In this document: one piece after another, positions 17,416 through 25,212 of the stretch
Position numbering within the stretch: position 1 is the first letter of the stretch
How the letters are laid out: each line of letters starts with the position of its first letter
Origin: Comamonadaceae bacterium
GTDB lineage: Bacteria; Pseudomonadota; Gammaproteobacteria; Burkholderiales; Burkholderiaceae_C
Reading direction: 5' to 3'
DNA: 64,000 bases
NCBI GenBank assembly: GCA_027488115.1
Contig: JAIYCG010000044.1
Span: 240,486-304,485, forward strand
Notes under the pieces: generated by a model
Databases searched by the model: none
Told to the model about the DNA's origin: nothing
The model's input: only the letters and a program-made list of their open reading frames with translations
Made by a program: the position numbers and the translations under genes

Positions 17416-17910
17416 ATGAACAATTTTTTTCTGTTGGTCATTGGTGTACTTTTTATTTTGCTGGCAGCCTTTTTGGTTTTTTATTTTCAAACACAACAAA
17501 ATTTTCAAGACATTGCAAAAAAATTAGAAGAAATTCAGCATCCCCCAAAGCGTTCACGTCACAGCGACTCCCTTAAGAGAACTTTGGCCTCATTCCACGA
17601 TAAGTTGGTGGTTTTGGAGGCGGATCTTGCCAAAACCCCGCGTGAATCTCTGACCGAAGAGGAAATCAAAACATTCGACGTGTCACGCCACCAAATAAAG
17701 ACAAGCATTGCGGGTCTGAAGGCCAACGGGGACTGGGTTGGTATGCCATTTGAATACGAATGGGCCGAGATGCTCGATCGTTTGCCTATCCTTTTGGCCT
17801 TGTATCGCAAGGCAGAAGCTGAAAAAACAGCCCTTGAAATGACCCCAGACAATGAGTTGGCATTGACCAATCAGTCCGAAAAAATTTCTGCCAATTCACC
17901 ATCAGCTTGA
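17416..17910 (+). CDS. Small membrane protein of unknown function
   Basis: From ATG at 17416 (MNNFFLLV) the product has 164 residues. One hydrophobic helix at residues 3-25 anchors it, with the rest probably cytoplasmic. The first part (about 26-75) is a charged helix, perhaps coiled coil (QNFQDIAKKLEEIQ), followed by a helical Lys/Glu-rich region. I do not recognise a family. It stands alone between the CoxL-type gene (divergent, 133 bases away) and the ccm operon. The upstream open frame to 17374 has no good start. Confidence 0.55.
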   Translation: MNNFFLLVIGVLFILLAAFLVFYFQTQQNFQDIAKKLEEIQHPPKRSRHSDSLKRTLASFHDKLVVLEADLAKTPRESLTEEEIKTFDVSRHQIKTSIAGLKANGDWVGMPFEYEWAEMLDRLPILLALYRKAEAEKTALEMTPDNELALTNQSEKISANSPSA

Positions 17911-18006
17911 TTGAAATTCAACTTTCAGGAACCTTGGATCTTTTTAGGGGTGCCTGATCTGACGCAGATAGAATGGTCTAACTGTGTTCTTTTTGCCCCT
18001 TCTTGA

Positions 18007-18020
18007 TTGACCTGAATCAA
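18007..18020 (+). promoter_or_regulatory. FNR/CRP-type box upstream of ccmA
   Basis: TTGACCTGAATCAA matches the FNR box TTGAT-N4-ATCAA at 9 of 10 fixed positions. A -10-like TAATAT lies at 18042-18047. The box centre is 42.5 bases ahead of the ccmA ATG, which fits class II activation with transcription starting almost at the start codon. It suggests oxygen-responsive control of cytochrome c maturation. Confidence 0.55.
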
Positions 18021-18055
18021 ATTTGAATGGGCCTGTTCAGCTAATATTCTTTTTC

Positions 18056-18670
18056 ATGTTCTGTGTTTCCAACCTTTCGTGCTCTCGCGGTGACAGGCGC
18101 CTTTTTGAAGGCGTATCTTTCACACTGGCGCCAGGGCAGTGGTTGCATTTAGAAGGCGGCAATGGGGTTGGAAAGACCAGTTTGCTTCGAATTTTGTGTG
18201 GCCTTAGCGCTCTAGAACAGGGTGCAATCACCTGGAAGAACCAATCTGTGGCCCAAAACCCAGACGACTTTCGACTAGATGTGGCTTACTTGGGCCATCA
18301 ACTGGCCCTCAAAGAAGACTTAAGTCCCCTTGAAAACCTGCGTGTCAGTGCCGCCATTTCAGGTCAGCAATTGCCCTCGGCTGAGGCCTTGGCAGCACTC
18401 TCTCAATTGGGATTGCGAGGCAGAGAGCATCTGCCTGTGCGGGTTTTGTCACAAGGTCAAAAAAGACGCGCAGCTTTAGCGCGTCTGATCATCAGCAAAG
18501 CCAAATTCTGGATTTTGGATGAACCCTTTGTGGCACTCGACCTTGCCGCCCAGCAAGTGCTATCGGGCGTACTGAATACCCACCTGAACAATCAAGGCAT
18601 GGTCTTGCTAACCAGCCACCAGACGGTTGCACTTCAAGGCGACGGCCGATCCTACAGGTTGTCTGCATGA
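18056..18670 (+). CDS. ccmA: Heme export ABC ATPase CcmA
   Basis: CcmA is the ATPase of the CcmABCD complex that releases holo-CcmE in System I cytochrome c maturation. The 204-residue product has Walker A GGNGVGKTS (34-42), signature VLSQGQKRRAALARL, Walker B FWILDEPF and the H-loop TSHQT. The start at 18056 (MFCVSNLSCSRGDRRLF) aligns with E. coli CcmA; a TTG 33 bases upstream would add an unmatched piece. There is no visible Shine-Dalgarno site before this ATG (ATTCTTTTTC precedes it). It is the first gene of ccmABCDEFGHI, and its stop overlaps the ccmB start (ATGA). Confidence 0.92.
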   Translation: MFCVSNLSCSRGDRRLFEGVSFTLAPGQWLHLEGGNGVGKTSLLRILCGLSALEQGAITWKNQSVAQNPDDFRLDVAYLGHQLALKEDLSPLENLRVSAAISGQQLPSAEALAALSQLGLRGREHLPVRVLSQGQKRRAALARLIISKAKFWILDEPFVALDLAAQQVLSGVLNTHLNNQGMVLLTSHQTVALQGDGRSYRLSA

Positions 18671-19335
18671 GTGCTTTTGTGGCCATCGTGAAGCGTGATT
18701 TGGTCTTGGCTTTCAGGCGCAAAAACGAGGTCATCACGTCGGTCTTTTTCTTTGTGGTGGTGGCCGCCCTTTTCCCATTGGGCATTGGCCCTGAACTGAA
18801 CACGCTCCGACTGGTGGCACCCGGTATTTTGTGGGTGGGGGCTTTGTTGGCCAGTATGTTGTCATTGGGTCGAATGTTTGCCACCGACTACGCAGACGGC
18901 ACTTTAGAGCAAATGGCCTTATCTCCCAACAGTTTATCTTTGCTTGTGGCCGCCAAAATATTGGCACACTGGTTACTCTCTGGCCTACCTTTGGTTTTAT
19001 TGGCCCCCATTTTGGGTTTGCAATTTGACCTTTCCACTAACGCGCTTTGGGTTTTGACTTTGAGTTTGCTTCTTGGAACGCCCGTGCTTTCATTGATAGG
19101 TGCTGTAGGCGCTGCGCTCACCTTGGGTGTTCGTGGCGGCGATGTGCTGCTTTCTTTGCTGGTTTTGCCTTTGTATGTGCCTGCGCTCGTGTTTGGTGCT
19201 GGCGCCGTTCAAGCAGAAATCAGTGGTTTGGGTGCTTCGGCCCATTTGTCTGTATTGGCTGCACTCGTTTTGGTAGCGGCAGTGTTCAGCCCTTGGGCCA
19301 GCGCCGCTTCGCTTCGCATTGCGCTTGAATCCTAA
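18667..19335 (+). CDS. ccmB: Heme exporter subunit CcmB
   Basis: CcmB is the integral membrane subunit partnering CcmA. The 222-residue product has six hydrophobic segments, and the N-terminus (AIVKRDLVLAFRRKNEV) precedes the first helix as in CcmB. It has the family-typical GTLEQMALSPNSL cytoplasmic loop. It overlaps ccmA by 4 bases, and ccmC begins 10 bases after its stop, so all are translated from one message. Confidence 0.92.
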   Translation: MSAFVAIVKRDLVLAFRRKNEVITSVFFFVVVAALFPLGIGPELNTLRLVAPGILWVGALLASMLSLGRMFATDYADGTLEQMALSPNSLSLLVAAKILAHWLLSGLPLVLLAPILGLQFDLSTNALWVLTLSLLLGTPVLSLIGAVGAALTLGVRGGDVLLSLLVLPLYVPALVFGAGAVQAEISGLGASAHLSVLAALVLVAAVFSPWASAASLRIALES

Positions 19336-19345
19336 GTATTTTTCA

Positions 19346-20122
19346 ATGATTCAAAAACTATTTATTTACGCTTCGCCTCAGAACTTTTATCCCTTGGCAG
19401 GAAGGCTTTGGCCGCTGTTTGCATTCTTAGCAACAGCCCTTTCGGTTTGGGGTTTGTGGTTGGGCATGTTTGTAGCGCCCACCGATTTCCAACAGGGCGA
19501 GGGCTACCGCATCATTTTTGTCCATGTGCCAGTTTCATGGATGTCCATGGTCATTTATTTGGCCATGGCATTTTGGGCTTTACTTGGCCTCACTTTCAAT
19601 ACGCGCTTGTCGGGGATGATGACCCAAGCGTTGGCACCAACGGGTGCTATTTTTGCTTTCTTGTCGCTTTGGACAGGTGCACTTTGGGGCAAGCCCATGT
19701 GGGGCGCTTGGTGGGTATGGGATGCGCGGCTTACCTCTGAGCTCATTTTGTTCTTCTTGTATTTGGGTCACATTGCGCTGACCAGTGCCATTGATGATCC
19801 ACGACGGGCAGACAAAGCGGGCGGTGTCTTGGCCTTGGTGGGTGCCCTCAATGTGCCGGTCATCTATTTTTCTGTGAAATGGTGGAACACTTTGCATCAA
19901 GGCGCTTCTGTGTCGCTTACCAAAGGCTCAAGCATGGCGCAAGTGATGCTTGAGGCCATGCTCATCATGGGCGTCGCTTTTTGGATGTTTGCAGTGGCCA
20001 TGGCCCTTTACCGGGTTCGTAGCATTATTTTGGTCCGCGAACGACATGCTCAGTGGGTTGCCGATCTGCCTGAAGTGAAAGCCCAAATGGCTCAGAAAAT
20101 TGCGGGGGGTGCCAACGTATGA
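19346..20122 (+). CDS. ccmC: Heme-handling protein CcmC
   Basis: CcmC loads heme onto CcmE in the periplasm. The product (258 residues from ATG at 19346, MIQKLFIYASPQ) has six membrane helices and a tryptophan-rich WWD loop, WGAWWVWDARLTSELI, between flanking histidine-bearing helices. The histidine of FVHVPVSWM and that of KWWNTLHQG are the expected heme ligands. It overlaps ccmD by 4 bases. The upstream in-frame codons to 19319 belong to the ccmB end. Confidence 0.93.
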   Translation: MIQKLFIYASPQNFYPLAGRLWPLFAFLATALSVWGLWLGMFVAPTDFQQGEGYRIIFVHVPVSWMSMVIYLAMAFWALLGLTFNTRLSGMMTQALAPTGAIFAFLSLWTGALWGKPMWGAWWVWDARLTSELILFFLYLGHIALTSAIDDPRRADKAGGVLALVGALNVPVIYFSVKWWNTLHQGASVSLTKGSSMAQVMLEAMLIMGVAFWMFAVAMALYRVRSIILVRERHAQWVADLPEVKAQMAQKIAGGANV

Positions 20123-20307
20123 TTTGGAACAGCTGGAACGATTTTTGGGCCATGGGTGGCTATGGTCTTTATGTTTGGGGTAGCTTCGGTGTCACAGCTT
20201 TGTGTATCGCTGTGGAAATGGTGTGGGTCAAGCGTGCGCGAGAAAATGCACTGACCCAAGTTGCCAACGAATTGGCTGCAAAAACTAACGGCAAGGAGTG
20301 GTCCTGA
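20119..20307 (+). CDS. ccmD: Heme exporter small subunit CcmD
   Basis: CcmD is a small membrane peptide that joins CcmC to CcmAB and is needed to release holo-CcmE. The 62-residue product has one hydrophobic helix (about 17-36) with the typical preceding GGYGLYVWGS. The tail is basic then polar (VKRARENALTQ). It overlaps ccmC at its start and ccmE at its stop (TGATG). Confidence 0.9.
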   Translation: MIWNSWNDFWAMGGYGLYVWGSFGVTALCIAVEMVWVKRARENALTQVANELAAKTNGKEWS

Positions 20308-20759
20308 TGAAACCTAGACATCAACGATTTTTATTGATTGCCGCGGGTGTATCTGCTTTGGCCATTGCAGGTGCTTTTGTCTTGAATGCTTTTCAAAGCA
20401 ATTTGGTTTTCTTTTTTACGCCCACCCAAGTTTCTAAAGGCGAGGCGCCCAAAGGCAAAGCCTTCCGTGTGGGCGGCATGGTGAAGGAGGGCAGCTTGAA
20501 AAAAGACGGCGAAAACGTTCAATTTGTGGTGACCGATTTTGCCTACGAAGTGCCTGTCACTTACAAAGGCTTGTTGCCCGATTTGTTCAAAGAAGGCAAG
20601 GGTGTTGTGGCCCAGGGCAAACTGTCTGAAGGTCAGATGTTTGCAGCTTCAGAAGTCTTGGCCAAACACGACGAAAATTACATGCCGCCAGAGGCCAAGC
20701 ATGCATTGGATGAGGCTGCTGCTGCCAAGGCTGCGCAATCTGTCAAGCCATCTAATTAA
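20307..20759 (+). CDS. ccmE: Heme chaperone CcmE
   Basis: CcmE binds heme covalently through a histidine and carries it to the CcmFH ligase. From ATG at 20307 (MKPRHQRFLL) the 150-residue product has an N-terminal anchor helix (about 8-28) and a periplasmic OB-fold. The attachment motif is LAKHDENYMPPE with His121 and Tyr125. The start overlaps the ccmD stop by one base; the ATG-like start 9 bases earlier lies inside ccmD and is not preferred. Confidence 0.93.
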   Translation: MKPRHQRFLLIAAGVSALAIAGAFVLNAFQSNLVFFFTPTQVSKGEAPKGKAFRVGGMVKEGSLKKDGENVQFVVTDFAYEVPVTYKGLLPDLFKEGKGVVAQGKLSEGQMFAASEVLAKHDENYMPPEAKHALDEAAAAKAAQSVKPSN

Positions 20760-20775
20760 TTGAAAAGAGTTTGGA

Positions 20776-22701
20776 ATGATTGTTGAAATTGGTCACTTTG
20801 CCCTCATGCTGGCAGCCTGTGTTGCGCTGGTTCAAGGCGTGCTTCCGCTGGCCGGCACATTCAACAATATTCAGCGATGGCAAGAGTTGGCCAAGCCCGC
20901 GGCCATTCTTCAGTTTGTCTTGATTGCGTTTTCGTTTGCCGTGCTGGCGCATGGTGCACTGACCGATGATTTTTCAATCAAATACATCGCGGAGCATTCC
21001 AACTCTTTGCTTCCTACCCAGTACAAGTTTGCATCGGTGTGGGGTGGCCATGAAGGCTCATTGTTGTTGTGGGTGCTCATGTTGTCAGGGTGGACTGTGG
21101 CAGTGGCCATTTTTTCACGCACATTGCCGCTGGCCATGGTGGCCCGGGTCATTGGTATTTTGGGCTTGGTTTCAACCGGCTTCTTGATGTTCATTCTGGT
21201 TACATCCAGCCCCTTTGAGCGACTCTTGCCTGCGGCGGCCGACGGTCGCGATTTGAACCCCTTGTTGCAAGACCCTGGCTTGGTGATTCATCCGCCCATG
21301 TTGTACATGGGCTATGTAGGTTTTTCTGTGGCCTTTGCGTTTTCTGTATCGGCTTTGTTGTCGGGCCGCATGGATGCGGCTTGGGCCAGATGGTCTCGCC
21401 CATGGACCATTGTGGCGTGGATTTTCATGACAGCTGGCATTGCCTTGGGCTCATGGTGGGCTTATTACGAATTGGGCTGGGGTGGTTGGTGGTTTTGGGA
21501 TCCTGTCGAAAACGCTTCTCTCATGCCTTGGTTGTTTGGTACGGCCCTCATTCACGCCCTCATGGTGACCGACAAACGGGGTGGCTTTAAAGCCTGGTCG
21601 GTGTTGTTGGCCATTGGCGCTTTCTCGCTTTCATTGTTGGGTACATTCTTGGTTCGCTCGGGCGTTCTCACATCGGTTCATGCATTTGCCTCCGACCCTA
21701 AGCGAGGCGTCTTTATTCTGATTTTCTTGGCAGTGGTTGTGGGGGTCTCTCTGACTTTATTTGCGTGGCGCGCACCCAAAGCCACACTGGGCGGCAAGAT
21801 TGGTTTGGTCTCGCGTGAATCCATGCTGATTGCCAACAGTGTGTTGTTGGTGGTGGCTACAGGTGCCGTGCTGTTGGGCACCATTTACCCGCTCATTGTT
21901 GATGCGCTTAACTTGGGTAAACTTTCTGTAGGCGCTCCCTATTTCAATGCTGTTTTTGTGCCGCTCATGGTGCCCGTTGTCTTTTTGATGGTGCCGGGCG
22001 GCGTTGCGCATTGGCGAGAAGCCCGATGGAAAGAGCTAGGACACGATTTGCGCGTGCCTGCACTGAGCGCAGTCTTGGCAGGTGCAGCAGTTTGGGCGCT
22101 CACTGAGCGTGGCACATGGCTGACTGCCATGGGATTGGCTTTGGCCACTTGGGTGGTGGTCGGCTTGATCATGCAAATTGCAACACGCTTGAAAAAGCCT
22201 GGCCGTATACCGCCATCGTTCTGGGGCATGCACCTGGCCCATTTGGGCATTGCGGTCATTACCATTGGCATCACCATGGTGAAAAGCTATGAAGTTGAGC
22301 GCGATGTTCGAATGGGCTTGAACGATACCGTGACCATTGAAAACTACAGTTTTGAATTGACGGGCGTATCTGAAGTCAATGGTCCCAATTACAAAGCCCT
22401 GCGCGGCGAGGTCAAGGTCTCTAAGGACCAAAAGCTTCTTGAAGTTCTGCACCCTGAAAAGAGAAAATATTTTTCCTCGGCCATGCCCATGACCGAGGCT
22501 GCCATCGATACTGGTTTGTTCCGCGATTTGTATGTCTCCTTGGGTGAATCCATTGCTGGGGAGAAACCCCAGTGGAGTGTGCGTGTGTTTTACAAACCCT
22601 TTGTGTCTTGGATTTGGTATGGCGCCATTTTGATGGTGCTGGGTGGTTTGTTGGCGGTCAGTGATAGACGTTATCGCAAGTCTGCAAACACCTTGGGTTA
22701 A
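20776..22701 (+). CDS. ccmF: Heme ligase subunit CcmF
   Basis: CcmF transfers heme from CcmE to apocytochrome c. The 641-residue polytopic product has the WWD signature ELGWGGWWFWDPVENASLMP (about 232-251). It also has the histidines of IHPPMLYMGY (His172) and GGHEGSLLLW (His92) that coordinate heme, and GTFLVRSGVLTSVHAFASDP. Length and order fit the family. It lies 16 bases after ccmE in the same operon. Confidence 0.96.
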   Translation: MIVEIGHFALMLAACVALVQGVLPLAGTFNNIQRWQELAKPAAILQFVLIAFSFAVLAHGALTDDFSIKYIAEHSNSLLPTQYKFASVWGGHEGSLLLWVLMLSGWTVAVAIFSRTLPLAMVARVIGILGLVSTGFLMFILVTSSPFERLLPAAADGRDLNPLLQDPGLVIHPPMLYMGYVGFSVAFAFSVSALLSGRMDAAWARWSRPWTIVAWIFMTAGIALGSWWAYYELGWGGWWFWDPVENASLMPWLFGTALIHALMVTDKRGGFKAWSVLLAIGAFSLSLLGTFLVRSGVLTSVHAFASDPKRGVFILIFLAVVVGVSLTLFAWRAPKATLGGKIGLVSRESMLIANSVLLVVATGAVLLGTIYPLIVDALNLGKLSVGAPYFNAVFVPLMVPVVFLMVPGGVAHWREARWKELGHDLRVPALSAVLAGAAVWALTERGTWLTAMGLALATWVVVGLIMQIATRLKKPGRIPPSFWGMHLAHLGIAVITIGITMVKSYEVERDVRMGLNDTVTIENYSFELTGVSEVNGPNYKALRGEVKVSKDQKLLEVLHPEKRKYFSSAMPMTEAAIDTGLFRDLYVSLGESIAGEKPQWSVRVFYKPFVSWIWYGAILMVLGGLLAVSDRRYRKSANTLG

Positions 22702-22705
22702 GGCC

Positions 22706-22753
22706 ATGAAACGCAAGCCCCTGCAGCCAATCAGATTGAGAGAGTTGTCGTGA
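22706..22753 (+). CDS. Possible 15-residue coupling peptide before ccmG
   Basis: A short frame, MKRKPLQPIRLRELS, starts with ATG 5 bases after the ccmF stop, where TAAGG could serve as a ribosome site. Its TGA overlaps the GTG start of ccmG (GTGA). The peptide is basic and has no hydrophobic part. It may simply aid translational coupling to the weak GTG start, or be chance. Confidence 0.25.
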   Translation: MKRKPLQPIRLRELS

Positions 22754-23337
22754 AAAAGTTTTTAATTCCGCTAGGATTTTTTTTGGGACTCGTCATTTTT
22801 TTGGCGATAGGTTTAAACCGAGACCCCAAAGAAATTCCATCGCCCTTGGTTGGCAAGCCTGCGCCTCTATTTTCTCTAGACACCCTTTATGCCAACGCTC
22901 CCAAATTTGGCCCTCAAGATATGAAGGGCAAGGTTTGGATGCTGAATGTGTGGGCCACTTGGTGTGTGGCGTGCAGAGAAGAGCACCCAGTGTTGGTGGC
23001 ATTTTCCAAAGCCAACCAATTGCCCATTGTGGGTTTGAGCTACAAGGAAGTTCAGCCGCAAGATGAACCTGCAGGCAAAAAGCTTGAACCGCAAGAGAAG
23101 CTGCAACTGGCTCGCGATCGGAGCGCAGTTTGGCTGAAGCGGCATGGCAACCCCTATGTGCTGTCAGCTTTCGATTTAGATGGCAGAGTGGGCATTGATT
23201 ACGGTGTGTATGGGGTGCCAGAAACCTATGTCATTGATAAAGAAGGTGTGATTCGTTACAAGCGTGTGGGTGTTGTAACGCCTGAATTGCTGCAGTCAAC
23301 CATTTTGCCCTTGGTGCAGAAATTGAATGCCTCCTAA
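22750..23337 (+). CDS. ccmG: Thiol-disulfide oxidoreductase CcmG/DsbE
   Basis: CcmG is a membrane-tethered thioredoxin-like protein that keeps apocytochrome cysteines reduced. The 195-residue product has an anchor helix (about 4-21) and a thioredoxin fold with active site WCVAC (Cys72, Cys75). It has the family's cis-Pro loop YGVYGVPETYVID. The start codon is GTG at 22750, with no in-frame ATG nearby. The gene follows ccmF by 48 bases that hold a short candidate frame. Confidence 0.93.
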   Translation: MKKFLIPLGFFLGLVIFLAIGLNRDPKEIPSPLVGKPAPLFSLDTLYANAPKFGPQDMKGKVWMLNVWATWCVACREEHPVLVAFSKANQLPIVGLSYKEVQPQDEPAGKKLEPQEKLQLARDRSAVWLKRHGNPYVLSAFDLDGRVGIDYGVYGVPETYVIDKEGVIRYKRVGVVTPELLQSTILPLVQKLNAS

Positions 23338-23352
23338 GGCTTGAAAGACAGC

Positions 23353-23844
23353 ATGAATTTGCAATCTGTATTTTTAAAGCATGTGTGTGTCGCAAGCTGG
23401 CTTGTGATGTCAGTTGTTGCACCCCTGCAAGCCAAAGAGGCCGCCCTTTTGGCCGAAGACCCAGTGGTTGAGAAGCGCTTGGTACACATTTCTGAAGAGT
23501 TGCGTTGTTTGGTGTGTCAAAACGAATCTCTGGCTTCTTCGCGCGCGGAGTTAGCCAACGACTTGCGTGAAGAAGTGCGCAAGCTCATTCGCGAAGACCG
23601 AAGCGATTCACAAATCAAAGAGTATTTGGTCACGCGGTATGGTGATTTTGTGTTGTACCGACCTGAAGTGAAACCCCTCACTTGGGTGCTTTGGTTTGGT
23701 CCCTTTTTGTTGATGGTGTTGGGTCTCATTGGCATGGTTTATTACTTGCGACAGCGTCAAACCGAGCAAGCCAACAAGTCTGTGCTGAGCGATGAGGACA
23801 GACGCAAAGTGCAAGAAATTTTGAAATCTGGAGATGCACCATGA
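23353..23844 (+). CDS. ccmH: Cytochrome c maturation protein CcmH
   Basis: CcmH is a periplasmic thiol reductase, with CcmI and CcmF part of the heme ligation step. The product (163 residues from ATG at 23353) has a signal sequence, the motif LRCLVCQN (Cys52, Cys55) and a C-terminal membrane helix (about 105-125). A short cytoplasmic tail follows. It has the single-domain length, with CcmI separate, as in many proteobacteria. A TTG 12 bases upstream is a less likely start. Its stop overlaps the ccmI start by 4 bases. Confidence 0.93.
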   Translation: MNLQSVFLKHVCVASWLVMSVVAPLQAKEAALLAEDPVVEKRLVHISEELRCLVCQNESLASSRAELANDLREEVRKLIREDRSDSQIKEYLVTRYGDFVLYRPEVKPLTWVLWFGPFLLMVLGLIGMVYYLRQRQTEQANKSVLSDEDRRKVQEILKSGDAP

Positions 23845-25082
23845 ACGCCAGCATGTTGTTTGTTGTGATAGCGCTTGGCATTGTGCTGTGTGTTGCCGTC
23901 GTGTTGCTTTGGGTTTTGTTGCGTGAAAGAAAACCCGTCACCCAAGCCAGCCAAGCCAGTGCCAACGCCAAGGTTTACCGAGATCAAATTTTAGATTTAG
24001 ACCGAGAGCACAACAGTGGCCACATCAGTGATCAAGAATGGCAGCAGTCACGCGACGAACTCAGCCTGCGTTTGCTAGAAGACACCTCTGCTGTAGATGA
24101 CCCTGCGGCCAAAGCAGAAAAGCCAGCCACCCTGACAGCCTTGGTGCTCGCGGTGGCGCTGCCACTCAGTGCCATGGGCCTTTACATGTGGGTTGGACAG
24201 CCAGAGGCCTTGAACCCTTTGGCCTTGAAATCGCCTGATCAAGTTGACCCCAAAGATCTGGCTAAATTGGCACAAACTTTGGCAGAAAAACTGAAAGAGA
24301 AACCCGACAATTTGCAAGGCTGGGTGATGTTGGGTCGAACCTACCGCACCTTGGAAAATTTTGAGGGTGCACTCAATGCCTACGACACAGCGCTTAAGCT
24401 GTCTGATGACGATGACTTGAAGTTGGAACGCATTGAGGTCATTGCCATGCAACGCCAAGGGCAATTCGACGGTGAGCCTTGGCGCGTCATTCGCGAAATT
24501 TTACAAAAAGACCCCGAGCATTTTGGTGCATTGCTGACTGCAGGCAGCGCCTCTTACGCTGAGGGCAAGTTTGCAGATGCCTTGAAATATTGGGAAAAGG
24601 CTCGAAAGCCCTTAGACGCCAACAACCCTGACTTGCCAGGTTTGGACAATGCCATTGCCACGGTGCGTGACAAGTTGGGCATGCCTGCTGCGACAGTCTC
24701 TTCTGCCAGTGCCTCATCCTCTGGCATGGGTGTGGCAGGCCTTAGCGTTTCGGGGCAAGTGAGTTTGTCGGCAGCGGTCAAAGCCAAGGCCAGCCCCAAT
24801 GATGTGGTGTTTATTTATGCAACGCCCGCCAACGGCGACAGAATGCCACTGGCCATTTTCAAGACCACGGTAGCGCAGTTGCCTTTCAATTTCACGCTCG
24901 ACGATTCAACCGCCATGGCACCAGATCGCAAGCTGTCAGCGGCAGGCGAGGTGATGGTCAAGGTGCGTGTGTCTAAGTCCGGCAATGCCATGCCGCAACC
25001 GGGAGATTTATCGGCCAGTTTAGGTCCTGTGAAGGTTGGGGCCAAAGGTTTGAAATTGGAAATCAAGGATCAGATTCCTTGA
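23841..25082 (+). CDS. ccmI: Cytochrome c maturation protein CcmI (TPR)
   Basis: CcmI holds apocytochrome c for heme ligation through a TPR domain. The 413-residue product has two membrane helices (about 4-26 and 94-112) with a leucine/Asp-rich cytoplasmic loop between them (DQILDLDREHNSGHISDQEW). TPR repeats follow (about 145-285, including GWVMLGRTYRTLENFEGALNAY), then a beta-rich C-terminal domain (about 310-413). It closes the ccm operon. Confidence 0.9.
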   Translation: MNASMLFVVIALGIVLCVAVVLLWVLLRERKPVTQASQASANAKVYRDQILDLDREHNSGHISDQEWQQSRDELSLRLLEDTSAVDDPAAKAEKPATLTALVLAVALPLSAMGLYMWVGQPEALNPLALKSPDQVDPKDLAKLAQTLAEKLKEKPDNLQGWVMLGRTYRTLENFEGALNAYDTALKLSDDDDLKLERIEVIAMQRQGQFDGEPWRVIREILQKDPEHFGALLTAGSASYAEGKFADALKYWEKARKPLDANNPDLPGLDNAIATVRDKLGMPAATVSSASASSSGMGVAGLSVSGQVSLSAAVKAKASPNDVVFIYATPANGDRMPLAIFKTTVAQLPFNFTLDDSTAMAPDRKLSAAGEVMVKVRVSKSGNAMPQPGDLSASLGPVKVGAKGLKLEIKDQIP

Positions 25083-25212
25083 TGGAAGGCCTGCAGAATA
25101 AGTGAGATCCCTGGTGCCTACTTGACGGCATCCATCGTTTTCCAATGCTAGCCACCAGCCTTCATGGATCAAGAAAAGGAACTCAAGCCTTTTTGAATCA
25201 ATTGAAATAGCA

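Noticed and set aside
22036..22716. 226-codon minus-strand frame
   Set aside because: It is antisense to ccmF and has a His/Gln-rich composition typical of such shadows.
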